Made by a program: the position numbers and the translations under genes. From Desulfogranum marinum (GTDB lineage Bacteria; Desulfobacterota; Desulfobulbia; Desulfobulbales; Desulfobulbaceae), in NCBI RefSeq assembly GCF_016918565.1, contig NZ_JAFFQD010000014.1, forward strand, positions 1 to 64,000: a stretch of DNA of 64,000 nucleotides, written 5' to 3'. This document shows positions 7,560 through 15,129 of the stretch, in pieces; the first letter of the stretch is position 1, and each line of letters opens with the position of its first letter. The notes under the pieces were generated by a model that was not told the origin of the DNA, did not search any database, and saw only the letters and a list, made by a program, of their open reading frames with translations.

Positions 7560-8875
7560 GATATCTCCTGTCTCTCAACAACTATTGCTTTCTGGTTAAT
7601 CTCAACAATAACACCGTCCACAGATGAGTGAATTTCTGCTCCGAGCTTATCCGCGACAGTGGCTATCTTTTCTCCTTTGCTTACCTGTTGCCCTTGCTTA
7701 ACCACAGGTTCAGCAGGTGCACCAATATGTTGTTGTAGTCGAATTTCATATCGATTAGCTGCTGTGGTAAATTCCACCAAAGGTCCATTATCGACAAACT
7801 GCAGCAGGTCTAAGCGTTCTTTAACCCGCTTGGTAGGTGTCCTGCGATACGCTATGAGCGGATGCGCCACAGCTTTCTTATCCCCTTGAAACTGGATATT
7901 TTTCTGAATTATTTTTCTTTTGCTATTGATACAGGCCTGCGATGGATACAACCCTTCCGGACAGGCAACAATGGTGCACAGGTTGCATTCACAGCAATAA
8001 AGCGTATGTGCAGCACTGCTGTCCGGATCAACCTCTCCATTACTGAAGAGAAGGTTGCGCATGGCAAGGTGTGGTCTCACCGGGTGGCCTAGAAGGGCAC
8101 GGGGACAGAGTTCACTGCAAAAAGTACATTGATCGCAAGAGGATTTACCAATTCGATTAACCTTTGTTTCAACCGCACCGGTCTTCATTTTGGTCACAAG
8201 TACATGATCCGGCGGGAGGACAATAAGCCCTCCTGTTGTTTTGGTTACAGGCTCATCAAGGTTATCAGTCAACCTGCCCATCATCGGGCCGCCCACCACC
8301 ACCTCGTATACACTTAATGTTGGTTTGGCAAACTGCAGCACCTCACGAAAAGAAACGCCCAAGGGAACATCAATGGATACCGAATTTTCCACTTCCCCAC
8401 CAACTGTGAGCAGTTTTGAAACCACCGGCCCACTCTTAGCGATATTGTAGAGTGTCTCTACATTTTGCACTATCACGTTTTGAGTAATAGGCAATTCACC
8501 AGGCTGAACAACTCTGCCGGTTGTCTCAAAGATGAGATTAATTTCATCTCCAGCCGGGTAGAAATCGCGAAGAGGAAAGATGATTATCGTATCAGGAATC
8601 GTCTTTGTAAGATGCTCAATAACCTTTGCATGCTTTTCCTTGACGCCAATGATAATTTTTTTTGCTCGTGCCAGTTCTGCAGCATACAAAAGTCCCTGCA
8701 CAAAAAGATCAGTTTTGTGCAGCAGTATCTCTACATCTTTATGCAGGAGAGGTTCGCATTCGGCAGCATTGACAATAAGCATCTCAGCTTCACTGGTAAG
8801 CTTCACATAACAGGGAAACCCTGCTCCACCTGCACCAACAATACCTTTTTCTTTAATTTCTGCTGTTGAGATCAT
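7556..8875 (-). CDS. pduS: PduS-type RnfC-like corrin/electron-transfer protein
   Basis: PduS is a flavoprotein with two [4Fe-4S] clusters that reduces cob(III)alamin for PduO or moves electrons across the shell through PduT. At 439 residues it has the RnfC-like N-terminal nucleotide motif GAGGAGFPCYVKL (residues 13-25), a first cluster at Cys247, 250, 253 and 257, and a second at Cys294, 297, 300 and 305. The second has one extra residue before its last Cys (C-x2-C-x2-C-x4-C). The C-terminal 70 residues form a barrel-sandwich hybrid domain (KQGQQVSKGEKIATVADKLG). It overlaps pduT by 4 bp. In a locus without PduQ it may be the main route for redox balance. Confidence 0.92.
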   Translation of the reverse strand: MISTAEIKEKGIVGAGGAGFPCYVKLTSEAEMLIVNAAECEPLLHKDVEILLHKTDLFVQGLLYAAELARAKKIIIGVKEKHAKVIEHLTKTIPDTIIIFPLRDFYPAGDEINLIFETTGRVVQPGELPITQNVIVQNVETLYNIAKSGPVVSKLLTVGGEVENSVSIDVPLGVSFREVLQFAKPTLSVYEVVVGGPMMGRLTDNLDEPVTKTTGGLIVLPPDHVLVTKMKTGAVETKVNRIGKSSCDQCTFCSELCPRALLGHPVRPHLAMRNLLFSNGEVDPDSSAAHTLYCCECNLCTIVACPEGLYPSQACINSKRKIIQKNIQFQGDKKAVAHPLIAYRRTPTKRVKERLDLLQFVDNGPLVEFTTAANRYEIRLQQHIGAPAEPVVKQGQQVSKGEKIATVADKLGAEIHSSVDGVIVEINQKAIVVERQEIS

Positions 8876-8893
8876 TGGTTATCCATTGTCTAC

Positions 8894-9202
8894 TCAGATA
8901 CCCTGTTGAACACGGTAGTAATTTCGAATCTTGTCTATAGCAGCTTTAACCGCCGAAGGGTTACCAAACAGCGCTAACATTTGAACGTGTTGCGGACAAT
9001 TACCCGACACCAGTACTGCTTTGACATCACTTGCCTTTTCAGCCATGTCCGCAGCACAGTAGAGTTCAATAAGATGCGCCTGAACCAGGCCAACTGCACC
9101 CCACTTTCCGAGTTGCACCTCTTCTTTTGCTCCGGAACTGATATTATTCATCAACATCCTGATGAAGGTCTTTGAAGGTGCCTGGATAATGTCAATTTTC
9201 AC
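8894..9202 (-). CDS. Compact BMC-fold shell protein, probably permuted
   Basis: A 102-residue protein that is clearly BMC-like: WGAVGLVQAHLIELYCAADM, then AEKASDVKAVLVSG, and a final NPSAVKAAIDKIRNY matching the alpha-helix that follows the BMC strand. The BMC core starts only after about 33 N-terminal residues (IDIIQAPSKTFIRMLMNN). That resembles circularly permuted shell proteins of the PduU/EutS type, where strands normally C-terminal come first. It is smaller than PduU (116 residues), and I cannot assign it to a named subfamily. It lies between a GlcG-like gene (3 bp) and pduS (18 bp), so it is an integral operon member. Confidence 0.7.
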   Translation of the reverse strand: MKIDIIQAPSKTFIRMLMNNISSGAKEEVQLGKWGAVGLVQAHLIELYCAADMAEKASDVKAVLVSGNCPQHVQMLALFGNPSAVKAAIDKIRNYYRVQQGI

Positions 9203-9205
9203 GTT

Positions 9206-9622
9206 CTAGGCTCCAATCAATTCCTCAAACTTCTTTGCTGCCGCTTCAGCACACTGGACATCCTGGGCAACGCTGCCGCCACTTACTCCAACTCCGCCAA
9301 CAACCTTTCCGTCCTGAACGAGCGGGATGCCTCCTCCAAAAATCACAACCCTGCAGTTATCAGTGGTATTGAGACCATACAACTCTGCTCCAGGCGCACA
9401 AGCAGTTGCCAAGGCTTCTGTGGGTACTTTTACAGCTAATGCTGTATAGGCCTTGTTGAGGGCAATATCCACGCTGACCAGCAAGGCATCATCCATGCGT
9501 TGAGAAGCGACCATATTTCCCCCTTCGTCAACCACAGATATAACCATGGGGGTTCCGATTTCTTCTGCAACTTTTTTTGCTGCTGCAATCATTTCCAGAG
9601 CATTGTCTAATTTACTTGCCAT
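9206..9622 (-). CDS. GlcG/HbpS-family protein (stand-alone PduO C-terminal domain)
   Basis: GlcG/HbpS proteins form octamers that bind haem or corrinoid. In many PDU loci this fold is the C-terminal half of PduO; here it is separate. At 138 residues it shows the family signature: TPMVISVVDEGGNMVA, RMDDALLVSVDIALNKAYTA and the C-terminal VIFGGGIPLVQDGKVVGGVG. The start is at 9622, not the more distant in-frame ATG at 9724, because GGAGGAG lies 7 bp before it and the longer version would overlap pduP. This is one of two GlcG-like genes in the operon, flanking pduP on its 3' side; the duplication suggests two corrinoid- or haem-binding oligomers. Confidence 0.88.
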   Translation of the reverse strand: MASKLDNALEMIAAAKKVAEEIGTPMVISVVDEGGNMVASQRMDDALLVSVDIALNKAYTALAVKVPTEALATACAPGAELYGLNTTDNCRVVIFGGGIPLVQDGKVVGGVGVSGGSVAQDVQCAEAAAKKFEELIGA

Positions 9623-9680
9623 TTTAACTCCTCCGAGATTCAATTCTTTGAGCACAGTTGAACAATACCAAGGCATTGCA

Positions 9681-11093
9681 TCAAATGATGCGAAACCCTT
9701 CAACCAGGACGCATCGTCTTGCACGAGTAAAAGAGCGGGCAGACGTCAAGCCTTCTCCAGTTGGTCCCGCTATGGTAAAGGAAGTGTGTCCTTCTCCACC
9801 AAGGCCAATGCCGGCATAGCAGGGACCATTCTTGACAAAAATAGTTGTCTGTACAGCCCTGGCAAAACGACTGAGATGTTCAACATTGGTGGAGTGCATT
9901 ATTGCTGTATGACGATTCCCCTGCTCTACTTCCACTGCAAAATCAATAGCCTCATCTATATCCTTCACGGATACGATGGGTATAACCGGCATCATCTGCT
10001 CTTTCCAGACAAGCGGATGGTCCTTAGGAGCCCTGAATATTGCCAAACGATACTCCTCTCCTACGGTTACACCAATTTCAGCAAGAATTTTCTGCACATT
10101 TTTGCCAATACAGGCGGGATTCGCCTTACCATCCGGCGTAACCACCAAGGCTGTCATTTTCTTTTCCTCTGCCTCGTTAAGCAGGTAAGCCTTGCCTGTC
10201 TCGACCATGAATTTGATGAGGCTGTCGGCAACCTCTTCAACAACAATCACCTCTTTTTCACATATACAAAAAATATTGTTGTTGATACTGGCTCCGTTGA
10301 CTATGCATTCGGCAGCCTGACGAATATTGGCAGTCTCATCAACCAGCGCCGGAGGATTGCCGGCTCCTGCACCAATGGCTTTTTTCCCTGACGAAAGCAC
10401 AGCTTTCACTACAGGCTTCCCACCGGTGGCAACCAGCATATTGATTCCCGGATGGTTGATTATCTCTTTTGCGCGATCCAAAGTTGGTTCAGCTATGGCT
10501 GTGATGGTAGCCGGAGGGCCTCCTGCATCAACAATCGCTTTGTGGAGTAAGGCAACCATTTTGGCTGAGGTAGCTTTAGCACTGGGATGTGGGTTAAAAA
10601 CAACCGTATTGCCGGCAGCCACCATACTGATGGTATTGTTAATTAATGTTCCTGTGGGATTAGTAATAGGAGTAAGTGCACCGATAACTCCTACCGGGGC
10701 AGGCTCAACCAATGCAAGCCCAGAGTCTCCGGTCATGGCCGTTGGCAAAAGATCCTCAGTACCGGGAGTTTTCTCTGCACAAAGGATATTTTCCCTTACC
10801 TTATCTTCATATCGACCATAGCCTGTATCTTCGATGGCAAAAGCGGCAAGTTCTTCATTGTTTTCAAGACACGCCTTTCTGATAGAGGCTATAATCTTCT
10901 CACGTTGTTTAAGAGAAAGTTTTAAGAGTTGTTTCTGCGCTGTTGCAGCACAGGCAACGGCCACATCGACACTATCATACATGCCGTCAGCTGACGGGTG
11001 ATCACCTTGAGATATGGATGACTTTTCTTTAGCGGCCAACTGTTCCACAACTTTCTGGACAAGGTCTGTTATCATTTCACTTTGATTTGTCAT
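9681..11093 (-). CDS. pduP: CoA-acylating propionaldehyde dehydrogenase
   Basis: PduP oxidises the toxic aldehyde made by the diol dehydratase to acyl-CoA using NAD+ and CoA, inside the microcompartment. The protein (470 residues; Salmonella PduP 464) has an aldehyde-dehydrogenase fold with catalytic Cys276 in NNNIFCICEKE and the nucleotide-binding VGVIGALTPITNPT region (134-147). The first 20 residues (MTNQSEMITDLVQKVVEQLA) form the amphipathic helix that targets PduP to the lumen in Salmonella. The start follows GGAGAACAAAAG. It is flanked on both sides by GlcG-like genes. No alcohol dehydrogenase is encoded beside it, so NADH made here must be reoxidised otherwise. Confidence 0.95.
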   Translation of the reverse strand: MTNQSEMITDLVQKVVEQLAAKEKSSISQGDHPSADGMYDSVDVAVACAATAQKQLLKLSLKQREKIIASIRKACLENNEELAAFAIEDTGYGRYEDKVRENILCAEKTPGTEDLLPTAMTGDSGLALVEPAPVGVIGALTPITNPTGTLINNTISMVAAGNTVVFNPHPSAKATSAKMVALLHKAIVDAGGPPATITAIAEPTLDRAKEIINHPGINMLVATGGKPVVKAVLSSGKKAIGAGAGNPPALVDETANIRQAAECIVNGASINNNIFCICEKEVIVVEEVADSLIKFMVETGKAYLLNEAEEKKMTALVVTPDGKANPACIGKNVQKILAEIGVTVGEEYRLAIFRAPKDHPLVWKEQMMPVIPIVSVKDIDEAIDFAVEVEQGNRHTAIMHSTNVEHLSRFARAVQTTIFVKNGPCYAGIGLGGEGHTSFTIAGPTGEGLTSARSFTRARRCVLVEGFRII

Positions 11094-11178
11094 CTTTTGT
11101 TCTCCTGTAACCCTTTTAGCTTCTTTGTTTTTTATATTATTAATTTCAGTTTGTTATCCATTGTGACTGAAATGTTCT

Positions 11179-11748
11179 TCACGCTAAAGCAAGCAACAGA
11201 GCACCGGTTATCATCAACACCACATGCTCGTCGCTTGGACCTTTATCCAGTTTACGCCGAATTATTTTTTCAATACAATCTGAGGAAACCTTTAGTGACT
11301 TATCCCGTGGAATGATCTTTGTAATCATTGCCGCACACGTCATCATGGTTTCAAATGTTGCCTGAACCGGGCGAGCCACCTTTTCATCTTCTTCAACAGA
11401 GCCACCACTTATCCCAATTCCACCCACAACCTGCGTACCGTCAAACAAAGGAAGTCCGCCTCCAAAAAGGATAAGCCGCCCCTGGTGCGTATTTTGGATA
11501 CCGTAAAGAGGTTTACCTGGATTTGACAACTCGCCGACCATTCTTGTATCCATCCTGAGAATGGCTGCTGTATATGCTTTCGATATGGCTATTTCTCTAC
11601 CGGCCGGCAGCGTGTTATCCATACATCCGAAATAGATCATGTTTCCCTGATCATCAGCAATGGAGATAGCCATTGGAACTTGTAGCTTGGTTGCTTCGCG
11701 CTCTGCTATCTTTGCTAAGAGTACCGCAACAGGATATGAAAGCTTCAT
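11179..11748 (-). CDS. GlcG/HbpS-family protein with a C-terminal extension
   Basis: Residues 1-135 are a GlcG/HbpS domain (MAISIADDQGNMIYFG, EIAISKAYTAAILRM, ILFGGGLPLFDGTQVVGGIG), as in the C-terminal half of PduO. About 50 further residues include a basic helix (SSDCIEKIIRRKLDK) and a very hydrophobic end (VVLMITGALLLALA). The tail is not part of the family and could be a lumen-targeting or membrane/shell-associating helix. The start overlaps the PduO stop (ATGA), so the adenosyltransferase and this domain are translationally coupled halves of what is one fused PduO protein in Salmonella. Confidence 0.88.
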   Translation of the reverse strand: MKLSYPVAVLLAKIAEREATKLQVPMAISIADDQGNMIYFGCMDNTLPAGREIAISKAYTAAILRMDTRMVGELSNPGKPLYGIQNTHQGRLILFGGGLPLFDGTQVVGGIGISGGSVEEDEKVARPVQATFETMMTCAAMITKIIPRDKSLKVSSDCIEKIIRRKLDKGPSDEHVVLMITGALLLALA

Positions 11749-12308
11749 TCCCCCTCCTTTACTAAAGTCTGCAAAACTGTATCTGCAATGACGGTTTCCA
11801 CTTCAAGCCCCCAGGCAATTGTAAAAAGCAGGTCACTGAGGCGGTTGAAATACTGGAGTAATGTGTCTAATCCGCCAACTTCCCTGTCCAAACCGACAAT
11901 GAGACGTTCACTCCGTCGACAGACAGTTCGTGCAACATGGACTGCAGCACTACTTCTCGATTCCCCAGGTACGACAAATCGCTGAGGAAGCTTGTATATG
12001 GCGGTATAGTTGTCAATCCACTGCTCGATCTTTTCAACATCGTTTGTCGTCAGTCGTACTTTCAAATTGTCCAACTTTCCTGCACAGGACAATTCTGCGC
12101 CGGCTGTAGATATGTCTTCTTGAACCTCGTAAATAACATCAGCAAAAGTGTCACCTTTCATCAGTGACCTTGCCACTCCCAAATGAGCCTGTAGTTCATC
12201 CAGGGCACCATATGCCTCTACTCGCAGGTCATCTTTTGGTACTCTTCCGCCACTAAGAAGGGATGTCGATCCTCTATCCCCTCCCCTTGTATATACTTTG
12301 GCAGTCAT
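11745..12308 (-). CDS. pduO: PduO-type cob(I)alamin adenosyltransferase
   Basis: Transfers the adenosyl group of ATP to cob(I)alamin to make the coenzyme B12 that PduCDE needs. The 187-residue protein contains only the catalytic ATR domain: the ATP-binding TRGGDRGSTSLLSGG at the N-terminus, EAYGALDELQAHLG, and the corrinoid/ATP motif HVARTVCRRSER with its conserved Arg and Glu. The start at 12308 is chosen because GGGGAGAAGGT precedes it; the upstream ATG would overlap the preceding gene. The C-terminal GlcG-like half is encoded by the next, overlapping gene. The local supply indicates repeated loss and repair of the cofactor. Confidence 0.94.
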   Translation of the reverse strand: MTAKVYTRGGDRGSTSLLSGGRVPKDDLRVEAYGALDELQAHLGVARSLMKGDTFADVIYEVQEDISTAGAELSCAGKLDNLKVRLTTNDVEKIEQWIDNYTAIYKLPQRFVVPGESRSSAAVHVARTVCRRSERLIVGLDREVGGLDTLLQYFNRLSDLLFTIAWGLEVETVIADTVLQTLVKEGE

Positions 12309-12322
12309 ACCTTCTCCCCTGA

Positions 12323-12592
12323 TCAACCAATATCCAACTGATCAATAATCCCCACGATGGTAGCATCAACAGGGCAGTTTTCTTTTGCTACCGCCTTACC
12401 GGCACTACTACCGAGGGTGACAATTACCTTTTCTCCCCGTCCTGCACCGACTGCATCCACAGCAACCATCGGGCTCCCCGCAGATTTTTTACTTTGCGGG
12501 TCCAAAGGTTGGATCACCTGAATTTTCAATCCAATCATGGCCTCATGTTTTTGGGTCGCTACCACTGTTCCGATGACTTCTGCGATGAGCAT
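12323..12592 (-). CDS. pduN: EutN/PduN/CcmL-type pentameric vertex protein
   Basis: BMC-P protein that forms the pentamers capping the 12 vertices of a polyhedral shell. The 89-residue length fits PduN/EutN. The fold begins with MLIAEVIGTVVATQKHEAM, has the VAVDAVGAGRGEKVIVTLGS segment that is nearly invariant in this family, and ends with DATIVGIIDQLDI. It is the only pentamer gene in the locus, sufficient to close a shell. The start follows GAGGAGAATCC. It lies between the flavoprotein gene and pduO. Confidence 0.94.
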   Translation of the reverse strand: MLIAEVIGTVVATQKHEAMIGLKIQVIQPLDPQSKKSAGSPMVAVDAVGAGRGEKVIVTLGSSAGKAVAKENCPVDATIVGIIDQLDIG

Positions 12593-12636
12593 GGATTCTC
12601 CTCATTTTACTGCAGGAAAAAGTTATTTTTTCCCGT

Positions 12637-13473
12637 TCACACTTGTTCTATTTTGACACCTTTCTGCGCAGCCATATCCTTTGCCATGGGGGTGACAATC
12701 ACCCCATCGGCGCAAACAAGATCATAGCCGTTTTGAACGGCAAAATTGATATGAGAAGCGGTCACCACCCTCCCCTTGAGGTGCTTTTTCGGTTTACCGG
12801 ATGAACGCCTGTCGCTGAGAGCAGGATTATTCGGCACTGGGGGGCCGGAAAGCACCTGTTCGGGAAGGATAGTTTGCTGGGTATCAACGTTCTGCTGATT
12901 GTCAAAACATGACTCAAGAGTTATTGCCAATGCTCTCATCTCACATACAACGGCACCGTACTCTTGGATACTGGCCAACCTTACACCTAGGGCATCAACA
13001 AGAGGTTTTCTGATTCGAGAGCCGAACAAGCCACCATCTCCTGCAATTATAAGTGGCTTTCCCATGGTTACGGCATTCAACAGGAGATGCTCATGGGGTG
13101 TATCCGCCATCAGCATCGAAAGCTTTGACAGGGTATTTATACTTGCAATAGGAACAACCACCCCTTCAGCCTTGTTGAACTCATCGTGACATTGCCCCCA
13201 TTGCCCAGGGTTCACAGTTTGTACATAAGGCAGCCCTTTAAGCTGGTTTTCAACGGTGTTTCGATAGGTATTGCCGGCATTTGCCGAAAAGAAAAGGTTG
13301 AGTTTAAAACCTTTCATAACCATATGCCGCAGTTGGTCGACAGCCCTTTCTACATTCCCGTTACACCCTGTGCATACAGCAAGAATAGTTTGTCGACTCC
13401 CATCAGCACCCATTTTTTTGGCCAATCTGCTTACGACTTCAATGACCAGCTTATTGATAAAATCGTTTTCCAT
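12637..13473 (-). CDS. Microcompartment-associated flavoprotein (PPCDC-like) with N-terminal targeting helix
   Basis: Three parts are visible in 278 residues. Residues 1-22 (MENDFINKLVIEVVSRLAKK) form an amphipathic helix like the encapsulation peptides of PduD, PduE and PduP. Residues 30-195 resemble the FMN-binding flavoprotein fold of phosphopantothenoylcysteine decarboxylase (ILAVCTGCNGN, VVVPIASINTLSKLSMLM, GKPLIIAGDG). After a polar linker, the last 45 residues (VVTASHINFAVQNGY, VIVTPMAKDMAAQKG) match a module often found at the ends of microcompartment proteins. The reaction is unknown; a flavin redox role inside the shell is an inference. It starts 5 bp after the eutJ stop. Confidence 0.75.
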   Translation of the reverse strand: MENDFINKLVIEVVSRLAKKMGADGSRQTILAVCTGCNGNVERAVDQLRHMVMKGFKLNLFFSANAGNTYRNTVENQLKGLPYVQTVNPGQWGQCHDEFNKAEGVVVPIASINTLSKLSMLMADTPHEHLLLNAVTMGKPLIIAGDGGLFGSRIRKPLVDALGVRLASIQEYGAVVCEMRALAITLESCFDNQQNVDTQQTILPEQVLSGPPVPNNPALSDRRSSGKPKKHLKGRVVTASHINFAVQNGYDLVCADGVIVTPMAKDMAAQKGVKIEQV

Positions 13474-13478
13474 GGCGC

Positions 13479-14333
13479 TTAATTGACTGTCTCTTTACTG
13501 CTTCCGCAGAAATTTTTGCACCCCAGGGCTATTCCCAGAGGCGTAACCAGGAGAGGATTGGCAGGTTTAATAGTTTTAATCCCAGTCTCTTCTTCCATCA
13601 CTTTTTCAATTCTAGGAAAGCAGCTCGTCCCCCCCACCAAATAAATCCTTTCTACCTGGTGATTCTGCAAGTGAGTGTTGACAATGGCGGCCATTTTTTC
13701 GAAAACCGGTTTGACCAGATACAAAATCTCCCATTGCTTGTCAGGATCACGCTTCATACTTTCCGCTTCATTTTGCCCGACTTTAAAATGACCGGAAAGT
13801 ACCAAATCCACATGGGTGCCTCCGGTTGGTTCATCTGCGGTGTAGACAACTTCCCCGTTTTTTATGATTGAAATACCGGTAGTCCCGCCACCTATATCCA
13901 CTACAGCTCCATCTGTAATATCAAGAACCTTTGAAGCGGCAGTTGGCTCATCAAGCATTCCAGCTACCTCAAGACCTACAGATTCGATAACATGGCCGAA
14001 TGTATTTGCATTTCTTCCGGTTGTACCGGGAGGAAATGCCACCGCAGCACTAGTAAGCGGAAAACCGGCAGCCTGAAGTTTTACCACTTGTTCCTTTAAA
14101 ATCGAGATGGCCCCGACATAATCCAGAACCAGGCCATCTCGAACAAAAGACTGACTTTTGGTTAAAGCGCCGGCAACTGGCACTCCCTGATCATCAACCA
14201 CAGCAGTCGCAATATAAGCCGTACCCAAATCTACCCCTGCATAAAGGGTACCTTTCCCATAACCAGGCCCATCAAGACTGAGAGTCTTCTCAAAATCCTT
14301 GATCAAACTATTTGCTTTTTCGCTAATCACCAT
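13479..14333 (-). CDS. eutJ: EutJ-family Hsp70-like ATPase
   Basis: EutJ proteins have an actin/Hsp70-type nucleotide-binding fold and are presumed chaperones for microcompartment enzymes; the exact role is not settled. In 284 residues the ATPase motifs are clear: phosphate-1 YAGVDLGTAYIATAV (about 31-45), LDEPTAASKV, phosphate-2 AVVDIGGGTTGISII and the adenosine motif IYLVGGTSCFPRIEKV. There is no substrate-binding domain. EutJ belongs classically to ethanolamine loci, so its presence beside a diol dehydratase with its own PduGH reactivase is noteworthy. A 96-bp gap separates it from the upstream trimer gene. Confidence 0.88.
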   Translation of the reverse strand: MVISEKANSLIKDFEKTLSLDGPGYGKGTLYAGVDLGTAYIATAVVDDQGVPVAGALTKSQSFVRDGLVLDYVGAISILKEQVVKLQAAGFPLTSAAVAFPPGTTGRNANTFGHVIESVGLEVAGMLDEPTAASKVLDITDGAVVDIGGGTTGISIIKNGEVVYTADEPTGGTHVDLVLSGHFKVGQNEAESMKRDPDKQWEILYLVKPVFEKMAAIVNTHLQNHQVERIYLVGGTSCFPRIEKVMEEETGIKTIKPANPLLVTPLGIALGCKNFCGSSKETVN

Positions 14334-14429
14334 GGTTCCCAGTCATCAATTTAGGGGGTGGCCCCACATGCTTCAGAATCTGCCAAAGTCCACAGATACG
14401 CTATGTGGCACAAACGGGTTTCACATTCT

Positions 14430-15053
14430 TTATTTTTTGGACTCAACACCTGTCACTTTGCTGATTGCAGCCTCTGCAGCTCCCGCAGCCCTCTCAATAT
14501 CAGACTGCCGACCTCCCAGGTAGAGTCTCCCGACAGCGCCAAAAACACGACAGTCAACAAGGGTTACATTCGAGTTTTTCTCCGCCTCATTAGCTGCAAG
14601 AGCAATATAGGCAGCAGGTTGTACTTCAAGAATATACAGATCCTGACCAGGCAGAAGCATAGACGACATCCTGGAAATATTTACCATCTGCGCATGGTAT
14701 GGATTTACTTTGTTGATGATTTGCGAGCTAAGGACCTTTGGCTTAACCCGGTCAGTCATCTTTTTGCCCAAGGTCTTGAGCACTGCATCACCTGCATGTT
14801 TTACATCTGCCTGCTTTGTTGAATGAAACTCAAGAACGCCGAACACCCTTTCAACAACCATCAGCCCCGGCTGAACATCGGCGGACTTGACAACGGCATT
14901 GGTTATTTCGTTAATGAGAACACCTGGAGCAATTTCAATAAATGTTGCAGCCATTCCCGGTACGGGAATATATCCTCTCGCATTGGCGCCAAGGTAGGCA
15001 GCAAACTGTGGCTGCAAACGATCAAGGTAAACAAAGGTGCGAAGATCAGTCAT
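14430..15053 (-). CDS. Second-type BMC-T trimeric shell protein (gated, stacking class)
   Basis: A 207-residue tandem-BMC protein unlike PduB and PduT. Segments such as TFVYLDRLQPQFAAYLGANA, MVVERVFGVLEFHS, YILEVQPAAYIALAANEAEK and FGAVGRLYLGGRQSDIERAA match, from memory, the BMC-T2/T3 proteins of Haliangium ochraceum and related CsoS1D-like trimers. Those stack face to face and have large pores that open and close. It should therefore supply a gated pore for bulky molecules such as cofactors. Salmonella pdu has no counterpart. The start follows an AAAAGGAGT stretch. It lies downstream of the tailed shell gene. Confidence 0.8.
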   Translation of the reverse strand: MTDLRTFVYLDRLQPQFAAYLGANARGYIPVPGMAATFIEIAPGVLINEITNAVVKSADVQPGLMVVERVFGVLEFHSTKQADVKHAGDAVLKTLGKKMTDRVKPKVLSSQIINKVNPYHAQMVNISRMSSMLLPGQDLYILEVQPAAYIALAANEAEKNSNVTLVDCRVFGAVGRLYLGGRQSDIERAAGAAEAAISKVTGVESKK

Positions 15054-15129
15054 TTTTTACTCCTTTTCAGTGGTATCAATTATCCTTAATGCAGACTCTT
15101 TTCTACTTTCAGGATTTTCTTATTGGCTG

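Noticed and set aside
11179-11748. 189-residue GlcG-like gene as a membrane protein
   Set aside because: Only the last 14 residues are strongly hydrophobic; the body is a clear soluble GlcG/HbpS domain.
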